Notes under the pieces: generated by a model | What the model saw: only the letters and a program-made list of their open reading frames with translations | The model's database searches: none | What the model was told of the DNA's origin: nothing | Position numbers and translations under genes: made by a program | Shown: in pieces, positions 13,915-23,067 of the stretch | Numbering within the stretch: the stretch's first letter is position 1 | How the letters are laid out: each line of letters opens with the position of its first letter | Assembly (NCBI RefSeq): GCF_016907715.1 | Contig: NZ_JAFBCM010000001.1 | Coordinates: 6,262,001-6,326,000 of the forward strand | Direction of reading: 5' to 3' | Source: Tenggerimyces flavus | GTDB lineage: Bacteria; Actinomycetota; Actinomycetes; Propionibacteriales; Actinopolymorphaceae | DNA length: 64,000 bases

Positions 13915-15924
13915 CTAACGGTCGCTCTCCACCTGGAGCTCGGCGAGCTGGAAGTACCGCGTGGGGTCGCCCGCGCAGGCGGTCTGCAGCTTGGTCGCGT
14001 GCACCCGGACGTACCGGTAGCTGCCCGACACGTCGAACGTCTGGCCGCTCACCGGCACGGCGAGAGGCTTGCCGTCGTTGAAGTTCGTCCGCGTCGCGAG
14101 CGTCTTCCAGGAGATCGCGTCCTTGCTCCCCTGGAGGCTGAAGTCGATCGGGAACCCGTACCCCTCGCACTCCTTGTCGTCGCGCGGGAACAGCTTGACC
14201 CGGTCGATCCTCGCCGGCTGCAGGAGGTCGACGTACGCCCACTCGGTCGCGTCGGCGGTGGCGTGGCCGTTGCTCGACCAGCCGTGGCTCACCGCGCCGC
14301 TGTCGACCTTGGTGAACGTGTGCGTCAGCCCGTCGACGAGCGCGGCCTGGGACCAGCCCCATGGGACGGCCGAGCTGGCGGCGACCTGCCGGCCCTGGGC
14401 GAGGTTGCGCGTCACCTTCGCCTTCGGCTGCTGAGCGACCTGGCTCGCGTTCGTCCGCTCGAGGACGAACGCGACGACGCTGTACGGCTCGACGGTGAGC
14501 TTGCGGGCGAACGTGCTGGCGCCCTTGACGATCCGGGTGTCGACCGGGTCGGCGTTCTCGGTCGGCCCGACGCTGTAGCCGCGGAGTCCTTCGGCGTAGT
14601 CCTTGTAGTAGTTGCCATGGGTGGCGTCGATGAGGTACTGCGTGACCTTGACGTTCTGCCTTCTGGTGTAGGGCAAATGGCTCACGCTGAGGTCGAGCTT
14701 GGTGCCGGCGGCCTGGTCGTTCCAGGCCAGCAGGACGACCTTGCCGCTGGCGGGATCCTTGGTGACGATCGCCCCGACCGCGCCGTCCTGGGTGCCCGGG
14801 CCGGTGACGCTCGTCTGGAGCAACGTCGACTGCAACCGGTTGGTGAGCTCGAACGCGTTGTACGCCGCCTTCTTGTGACCGTCGACGGTGAGCAGACCGA
14901 GGTCGCCGTTGAACAACGAGGACGGTTGGAGCCCTTCCTTCGGCGAGAACCAGAAGATCTTCGACAACGCCGGCCGCGCCATCGCGTCGCCGATGCGGCG
15001 GACCGCGTACGAGGCGCCCTGGTTGGTGTCGGAGGGCGCGCCGGGGCCGCTGGTCATCTGGGCGGTGATGTTCCACTCGGAGACGAAGATCGGGACGTTC
15101 GTCCTGCCGGCGGCGTCGAGGCGGGTCTTGACGTCGTCGACGAGCGCGAATGTCAGGTCCGGGCCGTAGCTGTGCACGGCCGCGAAGTCGAGCGGGACCG
15201 ACGGCTTGTCCTTGAGGAACGCGGTGAAGCCGTCGAAGAACCACCAGCCGCCCTGGGTGGTTGTCGGACCGCCGACCTTCGCGGTCGGGTCGGCGTTCTT
15301 CACGCCCGTGGCGGTGGCCTCGTACATCGCGTTGTACTGCGGCTGGGTGCCGGCCCAGAAGCCGCCGAGGTCGGGCTCGTTCCAGACCTCCCAGTACCAG
15401 CCGGTGTGGCCGAGATCCTTGTAGTGCTGGACGAGCGCCTGCACGACCTGTCCCCACAGCGCGTTGTCGTTCGGGATCGCGTTGTCGTACCCCGTCGCCT
15501 TGTCCGCGCCGCCGAGTGCCTCGGGGGTGAACGCGACGCCCATGTACGGGGTCATGCCCTGCTCGACGAGCGGGAGGACCACGCGGTCGAGCTTGCTGAA
15601 GTCGTACGTCAGATTGGGTGGTGTGCCTTGGACGATGTTGTAGAAGTTCTCGTTGAGCAGATGGGTGATCGCGACCATCCGCAGCCCGGCCTGCTTGAAC
15701 TTCGGATACGACTCCGGCAACCAGTTCAGCGCGTTGTGGGTGAGGTAGCCACCCTCGTTCGCGTTCAGGTACTTGGCATGGTCGAACGTGCCGGCACTGG
15801 TACTGAAGTCCGCGGCAATCGTCGGCCGGGTGACCTCCGCCGCGGCCACGGCCGGCGTCGACGTACTGGTCAGAGTGCCGGCAATCAGCAAGACAGGAAC
15901 GAGAATCCACGACCTGTTCGGCAT
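13915..15924 (-). CDS. Secreted GH39-type glycosidase with C-terminal F5/8 (CBM32-like) domain
   Basis: This 669-residue protein begins with a signal peptide (MPNRSWILVPVLLIAGTLTS, cleavage near AVAAA). The (beta/alpha)8 domain carries the acid/base WNEPD (Glu about 183) and nucleophile VSEWN (Glu about 283), a spacing typical of clan A GH39 beta-xylosidase or iduronidase-like enzymes. A beta-sandwich follows (VLLAWNDQAAGTKLDL, TVEPYSVVAFVLER). A discoidin-like domain occupies about 520-669 (SSAVPWGWSQAALVDG, VDLLQPARIDRVKLFPR, YRYVRVHATKL) and probably binds carbohydrate. The ATG at 15924 has GGGAGG upstream. It is a monocistronic gene. The exact substrate is unknown. Confidence 0.85.
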   Translation of the reverse strand: MPNRSWILVPVLLIAGTLTSTSTPAVAAAEVTRPTIAADFSTSAGTFDHAKYLNANEGGYLTHNALNWLPESYPKFKQAGLRMVAITHLLNENFYNIVQGTPPNLTYDFSKLDRVVLPLVEQGMTPYMGVAFTPEALGGADKATGYDNAIPNDNALWGQVVQALVQHYKDLGHTGWYWEVWNEPDLGGFWAGTQPQYNAMYEATATGVKNADPTAKVGGPTTTQGGWWFFDGFTAFLKDKPSVPLDFAAVHSYGPDLTFALVDDVKTRLDAAGRTNVPIFVSEWNITAQMTSGPGAPSDTNQGASYAVRRIGDAMARPALSKIFWFSPKEGLQPSSLFNGDLGLLTVDGHKKAAYNAFELTNRLQSTLLQTSVTGPGTQDGAVGAIVTKDPASGKVVLLAWNDQAAGTKLDLSVSHLPYTRRQNVKVTQYLIDATHGNYYKDYAEGLRGYSVGPTENADPVDTRIVKGASTFARKLTVEPYSVVAFVLERTNASQVAQQPKAKVTRNLAQGRQVAASSAVPWGWSQAALVDGLTHTFTKVDSGAVSHGWSSNGHATADATEWAYVDLLQPARIDRVKLFPRDDKECEGYGFPIDFSLQGSKDAISWKTLATRTNFNDGKPLAVPVSGQTFDVSGSYRYVRVHATKLQTACAGDPTRYFQLAELQVESDR

Positions 15925-16094
15925 GGCGAGCCTCCCCTTCGGCGCTCACAGCCTGACTTCTTCAACGATGAACGACTAGTCCAATCCCGACCATCACTCG
16001 GACGATCCTGACCTGCCCTGTCATGGGTTCGTAAGGGTCGTCGCACGCCCCGCTCCCCTAGGGTGTGGCCATCCAGACGAAAGGGATCGCGAAC

Positions 16095-16694
16095 ATGAGG
16101 CGTGGCATGGGGGCAGCGGCGGTCGCCGCGCTGCTGGGAGTCGCTGGCTGCGGCGCGGCGACGGGGACTCCGCAGGCAGCACCGTCCGAGGCCGCGACCA
16201 CGACGCGCGCAGCCACCACGACGCCCAAGGTGCCGACGAACGCCGCGAGTCCCACGCCGGCCGAGAAGATGAAGGTCGTCGTCACCGTTCCGGCCGCGTT
16301 GAAGTTCACCGGCACCACGCTCGACGGCGAGGCGTACGACGGCGCGAAGCTGGCGGGGAAGCCCACCGCGCTGTGGTTCTGGGCGCCCTGGTGTCACATC
16401 TGCCGCGACGAAGCGCCGACGGTCAAGGAGCTCGCGTCCAAGCACAGCAAGGCGGTCAACCTCCTCGGCGTCGGCGGGCTCGGCGAGGAGGACGCGATGC
16501 GCGAGTTCGTCGACGACGGCGAAGTGGGTGCGGTCACGCATCTGGCCGACGAGAAGGGTGAGATCTGGAAGCGGTTCGACGTCACCTCCCAAGCCAGCTG
16601 GGTCCTTCTCGACAAGAACGGCAACGAGGTGTTCCGCGGTCGCCTCGACCACGACGAGCTCGAGGACCGCGTCGCCGAGCTCGCGAAGTCCTAG
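16095..16694 (+). CDS. TlpA-like thioredoxin-fold lipoprotein
   Basis: This 199-residue protein starts at the ATG at 16095 with AAAGGGA upstream. A lipoprotein signal with lipobox VAGC anchors it to the outer face of the membrane. A Thr/Ala-rich linker is followed by a thioredoxin-like domain with WFWAPWCHIC (active-site CHIC) and SWVLLDKNGNEVFRGR. TlpA/ResA proteins reduce disulphides, for instance in cytochrome c or cuproprotein assembly. The CcdA-type membrane protein 160 bp downstream is the expected electron donor. Confidence 0.88.
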   Translation: MRRGMGAAAVAALLGVAGCGAATGTPQAAPSEAATTTRAATTTPKVPTNAASPTPAEKMKVVVTVPAALKFTGTTLDGEAYDGAKLAGKPTALWFWAPWCHICRDEAPTVKELASKHSKAVNLLGVGGLGEEDAMREFVDDGEVGAVTHLADEKGEIWKRFDVTSQASWVLLDKNGNEVFRGRLDHDELEDRVAELAKS

Positions 16695-16732
16695 CCTCGT
16701 GATGGGTTGGGCGGCACATGGTCGCCTCACGT

Positions 16733-16805
16733 GGCCAGTGACCCCTCTACCTGGCGTCTACCCGGCGTAAAGCGGCCAATGATCATGTAAACATGATCAT
16801 TGGCC
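16733..16805 (-). repeat. Palindromic TGATCATG element, copy 2 (inverted relative to copy 1)
   Basis: The core has 14-bp perfect arms, GGCCAATGATCATG and CATGATCATTGGCC, around TAAA (16774-16805). Read on the minus strand, the tail GCTTTACG, ACGCCAGGTAGAG, ACTGGCC matches copy 1 at 13699-13767. The two copies therefore form a long inverted repeat around a 3-kb segment holding the GH39 gene and the TlpA gene. It sits between the TlpA and CcdA genes and may attenuate readthrough. Confidence 0.75.
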
Positions 16806-16854
16806 CCGGGCCGGACCGGTCGAACCAACCCCCCGGACGAAAGATCGAGGTGAG

Positions 16855-17685
16855 ATGCTCGTCGCTCTCGCCGCCGGCATGCTGGCGGCCGTCAACCCGT
16901 GCGGCTTCGCGCTCCTGCCCGCGTACCTCGGCTTCCTCGTTCTCGACGACAGGGACGACGGCAAGGGCCACGAGGTACGGAACGCGATCAAGCTCACCGC
17001 CGCGATGACGGTGGGGTTCGCCGCGGTCTTCGGCATCTTCGGCCTCGTCGTCGCCCCGCTCGCCGGAAGCATCCAGCAACACCTGCCCTGGTTCACGATC
17101 GTGCTCGGCTTCGCCCTCGCCGGCTGCGGCGGCTGGCTCCTCGCCGGCCGCGCGCTCCCCACGATCAAGCTCCCCACCGGCAAGGGCCCGATCACGAGAT
17201 CCCCTGCCTCGATGGTCGCGTTCGGCGCCTCGTACGCCGTCGCCTCGATCGGCTGCACGATCGGCCCGTTCCTCGCGATCGTGGTCGGCAGCTTCCGCGC
17301 CAACGACCCCCTCGAAGGCGTCGCGCTCTACCTCGCCTACGCGGCCGGGATGGGCATCACCGTCGGCGTCGCGGCGGTGTCGGTCGCGCTCGCCCGGCAA
17401 GGCATCGTCAGCAAGCTCCGGAACGCGGGACGGCTGATCCCGAGGCTCGCCGGCGCCCTCATGGTCGCGGTCGGCGCGTACGTCGCGTACTACGGCCGGT
17501 ACGAGCTCCGCGGCGCCACCCGCGATCCGATCATCGACACGGTCGACGATCTCCAACGTACGTTGGCCAACGCCCTCGAACGCATCGGAGCCCCGACGAT
17601 CGCCGTCGCGCTCGTGGCAGTCGTCGCCGCAGCCGCCGTCCTTACAAGGAGGCGCCGCCAGAAGGAGCGTGCCGAAGGAACGTGA
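16855..17685 (+). CDS. CcdA/DsbD-type thiol-disulphide membrane transporter
   Basis: This 276-residue integral membrane protein has about six or seven helices. The two conserved redox cysteines lie in NPCGFALLPAYL (helix 1) and SIGCTIGPFLA (helix 4), the CcdA signature. CcdA passes electrons from cytoplasmic thioredoxin to extracytoplasmic thioredoxin-like proteins such as the TlpA homologue upstream. A final helix ends in a basic tail (RRRRQKER). The ATG at 16855 follows GAGGTGAG. Its 3' end overlaps the convergent response-regulator gene by 44 bp. Confidence 0.9.
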   Translation: MLVALAAGMLAAVNPCGFALLPAYLGFLVLDDRDDGKGHEVRNAIKLTAAMTVGFAAVFGIFGLVVAPLAGSIQQHLPWFTIVLGFALAGCGGWLLAGRALPTIKLPTGKGPITRSPASMVAFGASYAVASIGCTIGPFLAIVVGSFRANDPLEGVALYLAYAAGMGITVGVAAVSVALARQGIVSKLRNAGRLIPRLAGALMVAVGAYVAYYGRYELRGATRDPIIDTVDDLQRTLANALERIGAPTIAVALVAVVAAAAVLTRRRRQKERAEGT

Positions 17686-18319
17686 GCACCGCCGCCACTC
17701 GGCGGTGCAACGAGTCCTCCGTCCCCAACGCCAACTTCGCGAACACGGCGTTCACGTGCTTCTCCACCGTCGACTCCGACAACGACAACGCCTCGGCGAT
17801 CGCCCGGTTGTTCTTCCCCTGCGCCATCTCCCCCAGCACGTCCAGCTCGCGCGCGGTCAACGAGGCCAGCGGCGACTCCGACGCGCGGGTGTGGCTCCGC
17901 ACCAGCACCTCGACGATCCGCGGGTCGATCACCGACCGCCCCGCCACGACCTCCCGCAGCGCACGCAGCAGCTCGTCGACGTCTCCCACGCGTTCCTTCA
18001 ACAGGTACGCCAATCCAGCGGTCCCGTGCGAGAACAACGCGAACGCGTACTGCTCGTTCGCGTGCTGCGACAGCACGACCACGCCCACCGAGGGAAAGCG
18101 CGTCTGGATCTCGTGCGCCGCCGCGATGCCCTCGGTGTGGTGCCCCGGCGGCATCCGGATGTCGGTGATCACCGCGTCCGGACTCAGCCGCGACACCGCG
18201 TCGAGCAGCTCGACGGCCGTACCCACCGCCGCGATCACCGACACCTCGCCGGAGTCCTCCAGGATCCGCCGCGTCCCCTCGCGTACGAGGTAGTGGTCCT
18301 CGGCGATCACGACCTTCAT
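17642..18319 (-). CDS. NarL/LuxR-family response regulator
   Basis: This 225-residue protein has an N-terminal receiver domain (MKVVIAEDHYLVREG, phospho-acceptor Asp in AVITDIRMPPG, VVVLSQHANEQYA) and a C-terminal LuxR helix-turn-helix (LTARELDVLGEMAQGKNN, AIAEALSLSESTVEKHV). Its ATG overlaps the kinase stop codon in a TCAT/ATGA arrangement (18316-18319), so the two are translationally coupled. Targets are unknown. Confidence 0.92.
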   Translation of the reverse strand: MKVVIAEDHYLVREGTRRILEDSGEVSVIAAVGTAVELLDAVSRLSPDAVITDIRMPPGHHTEGIAAAHEIQTRFPSVGVVVLSQHANEQYAFALFSHGTAGLAYLLKERVGDVDELLRALREVVAGRSVIDPRIVEVLVRSHTRASESPLASLTARELDVLGEMAQGKNNRAIAEALSLSESTVEKHVNAVFAKLALGTEDSLHRRVAAVLTFLRHAPSGGASL

Positions 18320-20361
18320 GAATCTCCCGCCCCAGAAGGCAAAACAGCTCGAATCGCCGCGCCGCCACCGTTGTCGTTGCCGACCTGCACCGTACCGCCC
18401 ACCGCCTCGATCCGGTCCCGCATCGCCGTCAGGCCCGCTCCCGCGCGCACCTCAGCCGGGAGTCCCGACCCGTTGTCCCGCACCTCGACGACCAGCGACC
18501 CGTTCGACGCGGTCAGGTCGATCGCCACCCGCGAGGCGCGCGCGTGCTTGAGCACGTTCGTCAGCGACTCGGACACGAAGTAGTACGCCGACTCCTCCAC
18601 CTCGTCGGGGAACCGCGCCGCACGGATGCTGGCCGCGGACACCGCCACCGGGATGGGCATGCGCCGCGCGGTCGACTCCACCGCCGCCACCAGCCCCTCG
18701 TCGCTCAACACCGACGGGTGGATGCCGTGCGCGAGCTCGCGCAGGTCCTCGACGATCCGCAACGCCTCGCCGCGCACCTCGTCCAGCAGGTCGCCGGCCC
18801 GCGCAGCGTCGCGGTTCAGTGCCGAACGTGCCATCCCGAGCTTCGCCACCAGCGCGACCACTTCCTGCTGCACGCCGTCGTGCAGGTCCCGTTCGATCCG
18901 GCGGCGCTCGGCGTCCTGAGCCTGCACGATCCGGGTCCGCGACGCCTCCAGCTCGGCCGCCTGCCGGGCGTTGTGCAACGCAAGCGCCGCTTGACGCGCC
19001 AACGTCTCGACCAGCTCCAGGTCGTGTGAAACGAACGCTCCACCCAGCTTCGGTCCGCAGCGGATCTCCCCCAGAGAAAGATCTCCGTGCCGCAGCGGAC
19101 GCTCGACCTCGGCGTCGCCCGACACCGTGCCGGCCGATCCGACGTATCCGTCAACGGAGACTTGCGCCCACGACAGCCCGAGCCCGTCGCGCAGCCCACC
19201 GGCGAGCTCGTCGGCCAGCTCCCGCGGCTGGAACGCGTGCTCGAGCGTGCCGCCGAGGCGGACCAGCAGTTCGTACCCGCTCAGCCGCCTCCCGAAAACC
19301 CGCCGCTCCGCCAGCCGGTTCACCCATCGCCGGATCGGCTCGAGCAGCACGGTGGCCGCCACGGTCGCGACCACGGCGATCCCGATCGGCAGCCGCGCGG
19401 TCGCGGCCAGACCGAGCACCGACGCCGCGGCGACGTACGCGCCGGCGATCAGGATCCAGACGAGCCCGAACACGAGCGAGCGCCGGATGACCACACCGAC
19501 CGGCAGGTTCCGCGACTGGACGCCCGCCACGACGACCGCGGCGAGGATCGCGACGAACGGGAGCATGCCGAAGAAGCCGGTCAACAGCTGCGTCGCCGGT
19601 GCCGGCTGCGCGAACCACAGATAGCCGAGCACCAGAGCGACGAGCTCGATCGCGATCAGGATCAGCACGACGAAGACGGCTCGCAACATCCGGCGTTCCT
19701 TGGGCTCCATCCGGATCGCGCGTGCCACGAACAGCCCGATCCCCACGAACACGATCGCCCAGTAGTACTGGTAGGCGACCGTGACCGGGATGGCGAGCCA
19801 CTCGATCGTCGGCAGCGAGGTCGGCACCCGCGGGAACGCCTCGAAGTACGGAGCATGGTCGACGTACGCGGTCGGCCCCGCGAAGAGAATCAGCACCGCG
19901 ACGAGCGGGACCACCCACGCGGCGGTCAGGATCACGCGCTCATACCCATAGCGGTATCGACCGTCGGGCAACAACGCCAGGACGCGGACGAGGAAGATCA
20001 TGGCGATCATCCCCGTCACCCCGCAGGCCCAGACACCGGCCACCAGAAGGCCAGCGGGGGCATCTACCACCGCTGCCGCCTTCACGCCGTACTCGATCAC
20101 CGTCTGCAGTCCGAACATCCCGCCCAGACCGAGCAGCAGCCCCGAGATCGGATAGGTCGGCGCCCGCCAGTACGCGGCCAGTCCGATGACGTAGAACGGG
20201 AACGGGCCGGCGAGCAGCCAGACCAGGCTCATGCCGGGGTCGTGCCCGTCGACGGTCTCCAGCGCGATCGCGATGTACGCGCCGACGACGAACGACAGCC
20301 CCGCCACGACCGCGAACGTCCACATCGCGATCTGCTGCTGCCTGTTCGGTCCCGTCACCAC
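18316..20361 (-). CDS. Membrane sensor histidine kinase (HisKA_3 / NarX-type)
   Basis: This 681-residue kinase has an N-terminal half with about ten hydrophobic helices (MWTFAVVAGLSFVVGAY, LVWLLAGPFPFYVIGLAAYW and others), a GAF-like region near 400-500, a dimerisation/phosphoacceptor motif (RDLHDGVQQEVVAL, His), and a HATPase with NGSGLP and GAGLTAMRDRIEAVGG. The multi-helix input suggests a membrane-embedded or membrane-stress signal. I chose the GTG at 20361, with AAGGGG about 11 bases upstream; the frame is open to 20511. The cognate regulator overlaps it by four bases. Confidence 0.88.
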   Translation of the reverse strand: MVTGPNRQQQIAMWTFAVVAGLSFVVGAYIAIALETVDGHDPGMSLVWLLAGPFPFYVIGLAAYWRAPTYPISGLLLGLGGMFGLQTVIEYGVKAAAVVDAPAGLLVAGVWACGVTGMIAMIFLVRVLALLPDGRYRYGYERVILTAAWVVPLVAVLILFAGPTAYVDHAPYFEAFPRVPTSLPTIEWLAIPVTVAYQYYWAIVFVGIGLFVARAIRMEPKERRMLRAVFVVLILIAIELVALVLGYLWFAQPAPATQLLTGFFGMLPFVAILAAVVVAGVQSRNLPVGVVIRRSLVFGLVWILIAGAYVAAASVLGLAATARLPIGIAVVATVAATVLLEPIRRWVNRLAERRVFGRRLSGYELLVRLGGTLEHAFQPRELADELAGGLRDGLGLSWAQVSVDGYVGSAGTVSGDAEVERPLRHGDLSLGEIRCGPKLGGAFVSHDLELVETLARQAALALHNARQAAELEASRTRIVQAQDAERRRIERDLHDGVQQEVVALVAKLGMARSALNRDAARAGDLLDEVRGEALRIVEDLRELAHGIHPSVLSDEGLVAAVESTARRMPIPVAVSAASIRAARFPDEVEESAYYFVSESLTNVLKHARASRVAIDLTASNGSLVVEVRDNGSGLPAEVRAGAGLTAMRDRIEAVGGTVQVGNDNGGGAAIRAVLPSGAGDS

Positions 20362-20526
20362 CCCATTGTCGGCCCCTTCGGGCACCCGGCGAAGGGAGTT
20401 GGCCCCCGTTGCTATGGAGGCCAGCCTCCATTGGGCCGTGCGGGCAGCCAGCTTCTGCCGGACCCTCCCGGCGGGGAGTCTGGTGGTACGAGCCCGGAAG
20501 GCGGGCCGCAAGGGGGAGGAAAGGCG

Positions 20527-21012
20527 ATGCTCGGGTTCCTGGAGCGCCGGGGGTGGATCGTGCTCGCGGTCCTGGCGGGGGTCCTGGTGATGTTCGGCGC
20601 GTGGGACGTCCCTCGCGGACTCGAGGCGGATCCGGCGATCTCGTACGGCCTCACCGGCAAGACGCTGGTCCAGCTGCGAGCCGAGAGCGCGGACGCGTAC
20701 GAGGTTGCCGACGTCACCGTTCGCTGGGGCGGGATCAGCATCCTCACGCTCGCCCTGCTGCTGCTGGCGATCATCGTCACGGCCTACCGCGATGGCCAGC
20801 GCTGGGCCTGGTGGACGCTGTGGCTGCTCCCGCTGTGGAGCGCGAGTGTGGCGGCGATGGGGTTCGTCGTCGACCTCGCTCCGGGTACGGCGCCGCCACC
20901 GCCCATGGTCTCCGGCCCGATCTTCTTCGCGATCGCCGCGGCCATCCTGCTCGGCTCCGCCCGACGCTTCTTCCGACCCGCGACCATGGACGAGAAAGCG
21001 GCAGTGTCATGA
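20527..21012 (+). CDS. Small membrane protein of unknown function (multicopper oxidase operon, gene 1)
   Basis: This 161-residue protein has four predicted helices (GWIVLAVLAGVLVMFGAW, ISILTLALLLLAIIVTAY, WWTLWLLPLWSASVAAMGF, IFFAIAAAILLGSARRFF). I do not recognise the family. The ATG at 20527 has a strong GGAGGAAAGG upstream. The stop overlaps the next start (ATGA, 21009-21012), and that gene in turn overlaps the multicopper oxidase, so the three are translationally coupled. A role in membrane handling of oxidase substrate or copper is a guess from context. Confidence 0.8.
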   Translation: MLGFLERRGWIVLAVLAGVLVMFGAWDVPRGLEADPAISYGLTGKTLVQLRAESADAYEVADVTVRWGGISILTLALLLLAIIVTAYRDGQRWAWWTLWLLPLWSASVAAMGFVVDLAPGTAPPPPMVSGPIFFAIAAAILLGSARRFFRPATMDEKAAVS

Positions 21013-21479
21013 CCGACAAACTGTTGACCGAAGAGCCGGCGGCCGAGCCCGAAGCGCCGCGCCGCGTACGAACGCCACGCAAGAGCCTCGTAGCGCTGCG
21101 GATCGTCGCCGTACTGCACCTGCTGGTGTTCTTCCTGCAGCCCGTCCTCGCCGGGATCTACCTCAACGGCGACTTCGACGCGCTCGGGCTGCACGAGCTG
21201 AACGCGCAGATCGTCACGCTCATGGTTGCCGCCCAGCTCATCGTCGCGATCGTGTACGCGGCTGGCGGTGGCGGCAAGCTGTGGCCGATCTGGTTCAGCC
21301 TGGGACTCGCGCTGCTCGAGGAGACGCAGAAGGGACTCGGGTACGAGCGACTGGTCGCCTTCCATGTCCCGTTCGGGATTCTCCTGCTGATGGCCCAGTT
21401 GTTCTTCACTTATTGGACGTTCGGCGCCCGGGCCAAGGTCGCGCGGGTTCCGAAGGCACGAAAGAAGCGTCGCTCATGA
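21009..21479 (+). CDS. Membrane protein of unknown function (multicopper oxidase operon, gene 2)
   Basis: This 156-residue protein has a charged N-terminus (EEPAAEPEAPRRVRTPRK), four helices (VALRIVAVLHLLVFFLQPVL, IVTLMVAAQLIVAIVYAAG, WPIWFSLGLALLEE, FGILLLMAQLFFTYW) and a very basic C-terminal tail (KVARVPKARKKRRS). The helix pattern suggests a small DoxX- or cytochrome-like four-helix protein, but no ligand motif is certain. It overlaps its neighbours by four bases on both sides. Confidence 0.8.
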   Translation: MTDKLLTEEPAAEPEAPRRVRTPRKSLVALRIVAVLHLLVFFLQPVLAGIYLNGDFDALGLHELNAQIVTLMVAAQLIVAIVYAAGGGGKLWPIWFSLGLALLEETQKGLGYERLVAFHVPFGILLLMAQLFFTYWTFGARAKVARVPKARKKRRS

Positions 21480-23041
21480 AGCTGTCGAGACGAGGTTTCC
21501 TCGGTGTGGTCGGGGGTGCTGGAGCGGCCATGCTCGGTGTGGCCGCCTGGCGTCCGGACGGGCTGGTCGGTCAGACCGGGGAGGTGCTGCGAAGCACGGC
21601 GAGACTGCCCAGCCCGTTCACGGTCCCCCTGCCGATCCCCGCGGTGAAGCGCCCGGTCCGGACGGACGCGACCACGGACTACTACGAGCTGGTGCAACGC
21701 GAAGCCAGCGTGGAGATCCTGCCGGGGCTGAAGACGAAGATCTTCGGGTACGACGGCACGTTCCCCGGTCCGACGATCGAGTCGCGGTCCGGTCGCCGGA
21801 TCGTCGTACGGCACCGCAACGAGCTGCCGGTTCCGACCGCCGTGCATCTGCACGGCGGGCACACGCCGGCCGAGCACGACGGGCACGCGATCGACCTGTT
21901 GCTCCCCGAGGGAGTGACCAACGCCCAGACGTTCTCGCACGGCATGGTCGGCAAGGTGACGACCGGCGAACGCGAGTACGACTATCCGAGCAAGCAGCGG
22001 GCGGCGACGCTGTGGTACCACGACCACCGGATGGACTTCACCGCGCCGCAGGTCTATCGCGGCCTGGCCGGCTTCCAGCTCGTCCGCGACGACGACGAGG
22101 CGGCCCTGCCGTTGCCCGAGGGCGAACGCGATGTCCCGTTGATGATCGTGGACCGGTCGTTCGACGAGGACGGAACGTTCCTGTACCCGAGTGTCGACTC
22201 GACGCTGAAGCTGGAACGCGGCGTGCTTCCTGCGTACATGGAAGGCGTGCTGGGTGACGTCGTGCTCGTGAACGGCGCTCCGTGGCCGGTGCTCGAGGTG
22301 GACGCGGCGCGGTACCGGTTCCGGCTGCTGAACGCCTCGAACGCGCGCCGCTTCCGGCTAGCGCTGGAGTCCTCGTCCGGCGACAGTGTCCCGTTCACGC
22401 AGATCGGCTCCGACGGCGGACTGCTGGAACGGCCGGTGACGCAAGAGCGGCTTGACATCGCGTCCGGCGAACGCTTCGACGTGGTCGTCGACTTCTCCCA
22501 GCTGCCCGTCGGCACCACGGTGACGTTGGCGAACCAGCTCGGCGAGAGCCCGTCGACCTCACGGGTGATGCGGTTCGTCGTTGCCCGCAAGGCGGCCGAT
22601 GACTCGAACGTGCCGGCGCAGCTGAGCCGGATCGAGCGGCTCGACCCGGCGAAGGCGGTGCGCACGCGGGACTGGTTCTTCAACCGTGGCGAACTCGTCG
22701 CGCACAGCGGCGACCACAACGGCTGGACGATCAACAGCGCGACGTACGACCCCCAGCGGATCGACGCCGCTCCGAAGCTCGGCGACATCGAGATCTGGCG
22801 GTTCGGGTCCGACCTGCACCACCCCGTGCACGTCCACCTCGACCCGTTCCAGGTCCTCGCCCGCGGCGGGCACGACCCCGGTCCCTACGACGTCGGCTGG
22901 AAGGACACCGTGGACGTACGACCGAGCGAGTACGTCGAGGTGTTGGTGCGCTTCACCGACTACCTCGGCCCGTACCTGATGCACTGCCACAACCTCGAGC
23001 ACGAGGACATGGCGATGATGGCGACCTTCCAGACCAGCTGA
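21476..23041 (+). CDS. Tat-exported multicopper oxidase (CotA / bilirubin-oxidase-like)
   Basis: This 521-residue oxidase has a twin-arginine signal (SRRGFLGVVGGAGAAML). The four copper-ligand blocks are all present: HLHGGH, WYHDH, HHPVHVHLDPFQVL and HCHNLEHEDMAMM. Three cupredoxin domains couple one-electron oxidation of a substrate to reduction of O2 to water outside the membrane. The overall pattern (FPGPTIESRSGRRIVVRHRN, GPYLMHCHNLEHEDM) is like CotA and phenoxazinone-synthase relatives. The substrate is unknown (phenols, metals or bilins are possible). It is the last gene of a three-gene coupled operon. Confidence 0.93.
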   Translation: MKLSRRGFLGVVGGAGAAMLGVAAWRPDGLVGQTGEVLRSTARLPSPFTVPLPIPAVKRPVRTDATTDYYELVQREASVEILPGLKTKIFGYDGTFPGPTIESRSGRRIVVRHRNELPVPTAVHLHGGHTPAEHDGHAIDLLLPEGVTNAQTFSHGMVGKVTTGEREYDYPSKQRAATLWYHDHRMDFTAPQVYRGLAGFQLVRDDDEAALPLPEGERDVPLMIVDRSFDEDGTFLYPSVDSTLKLERGVLPAYMEGVLGDVVLVNGAPWPVLEVDAARYRFRLLNASNARRFRLALESSSGDSVPFTQIGSDGGLLERPVTQERLDIASGERFDVVVDFSQLPVGTTVTLANQLGESPSTSRVMRFVVARKAADDSNVPAQLSRIERLDPAKAVRTRDWFFNRGELVAHSGDHNGWTINSATYDPQRIDAAPKLGDIEIWRFGSDLHHPVHVHLDPFQVLARGGHDPGPYDVGWKDTVDVRPSEYVEVLVRFTDYLGPYLMHCHNLEHEDMAMMATFQTS

Positions 23042-23051
23042 GCTGAGCTGG
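23034..23051. terminator. Possible bidirectional hairpin between multicopper oxidase and cstA
   Basis: CCAGCT-GAGCTG-AGCTGG spans the oxidase stop codon in the 26-bp gap between convergent genes. The stem is only 6 bp and there is no T-run, so the call is weak. Confidence 0.3.
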
Positions 23052-23067
23052 AAGGCCGCGCCACCCA

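Noticed and set aside
18316-20511. Upstream start of the histidine kinase at 20511
   Set aside because: The extra 50 residues are Arg-rich, not membrane-like, and the GTG at 20361 is placed just before the first helix.
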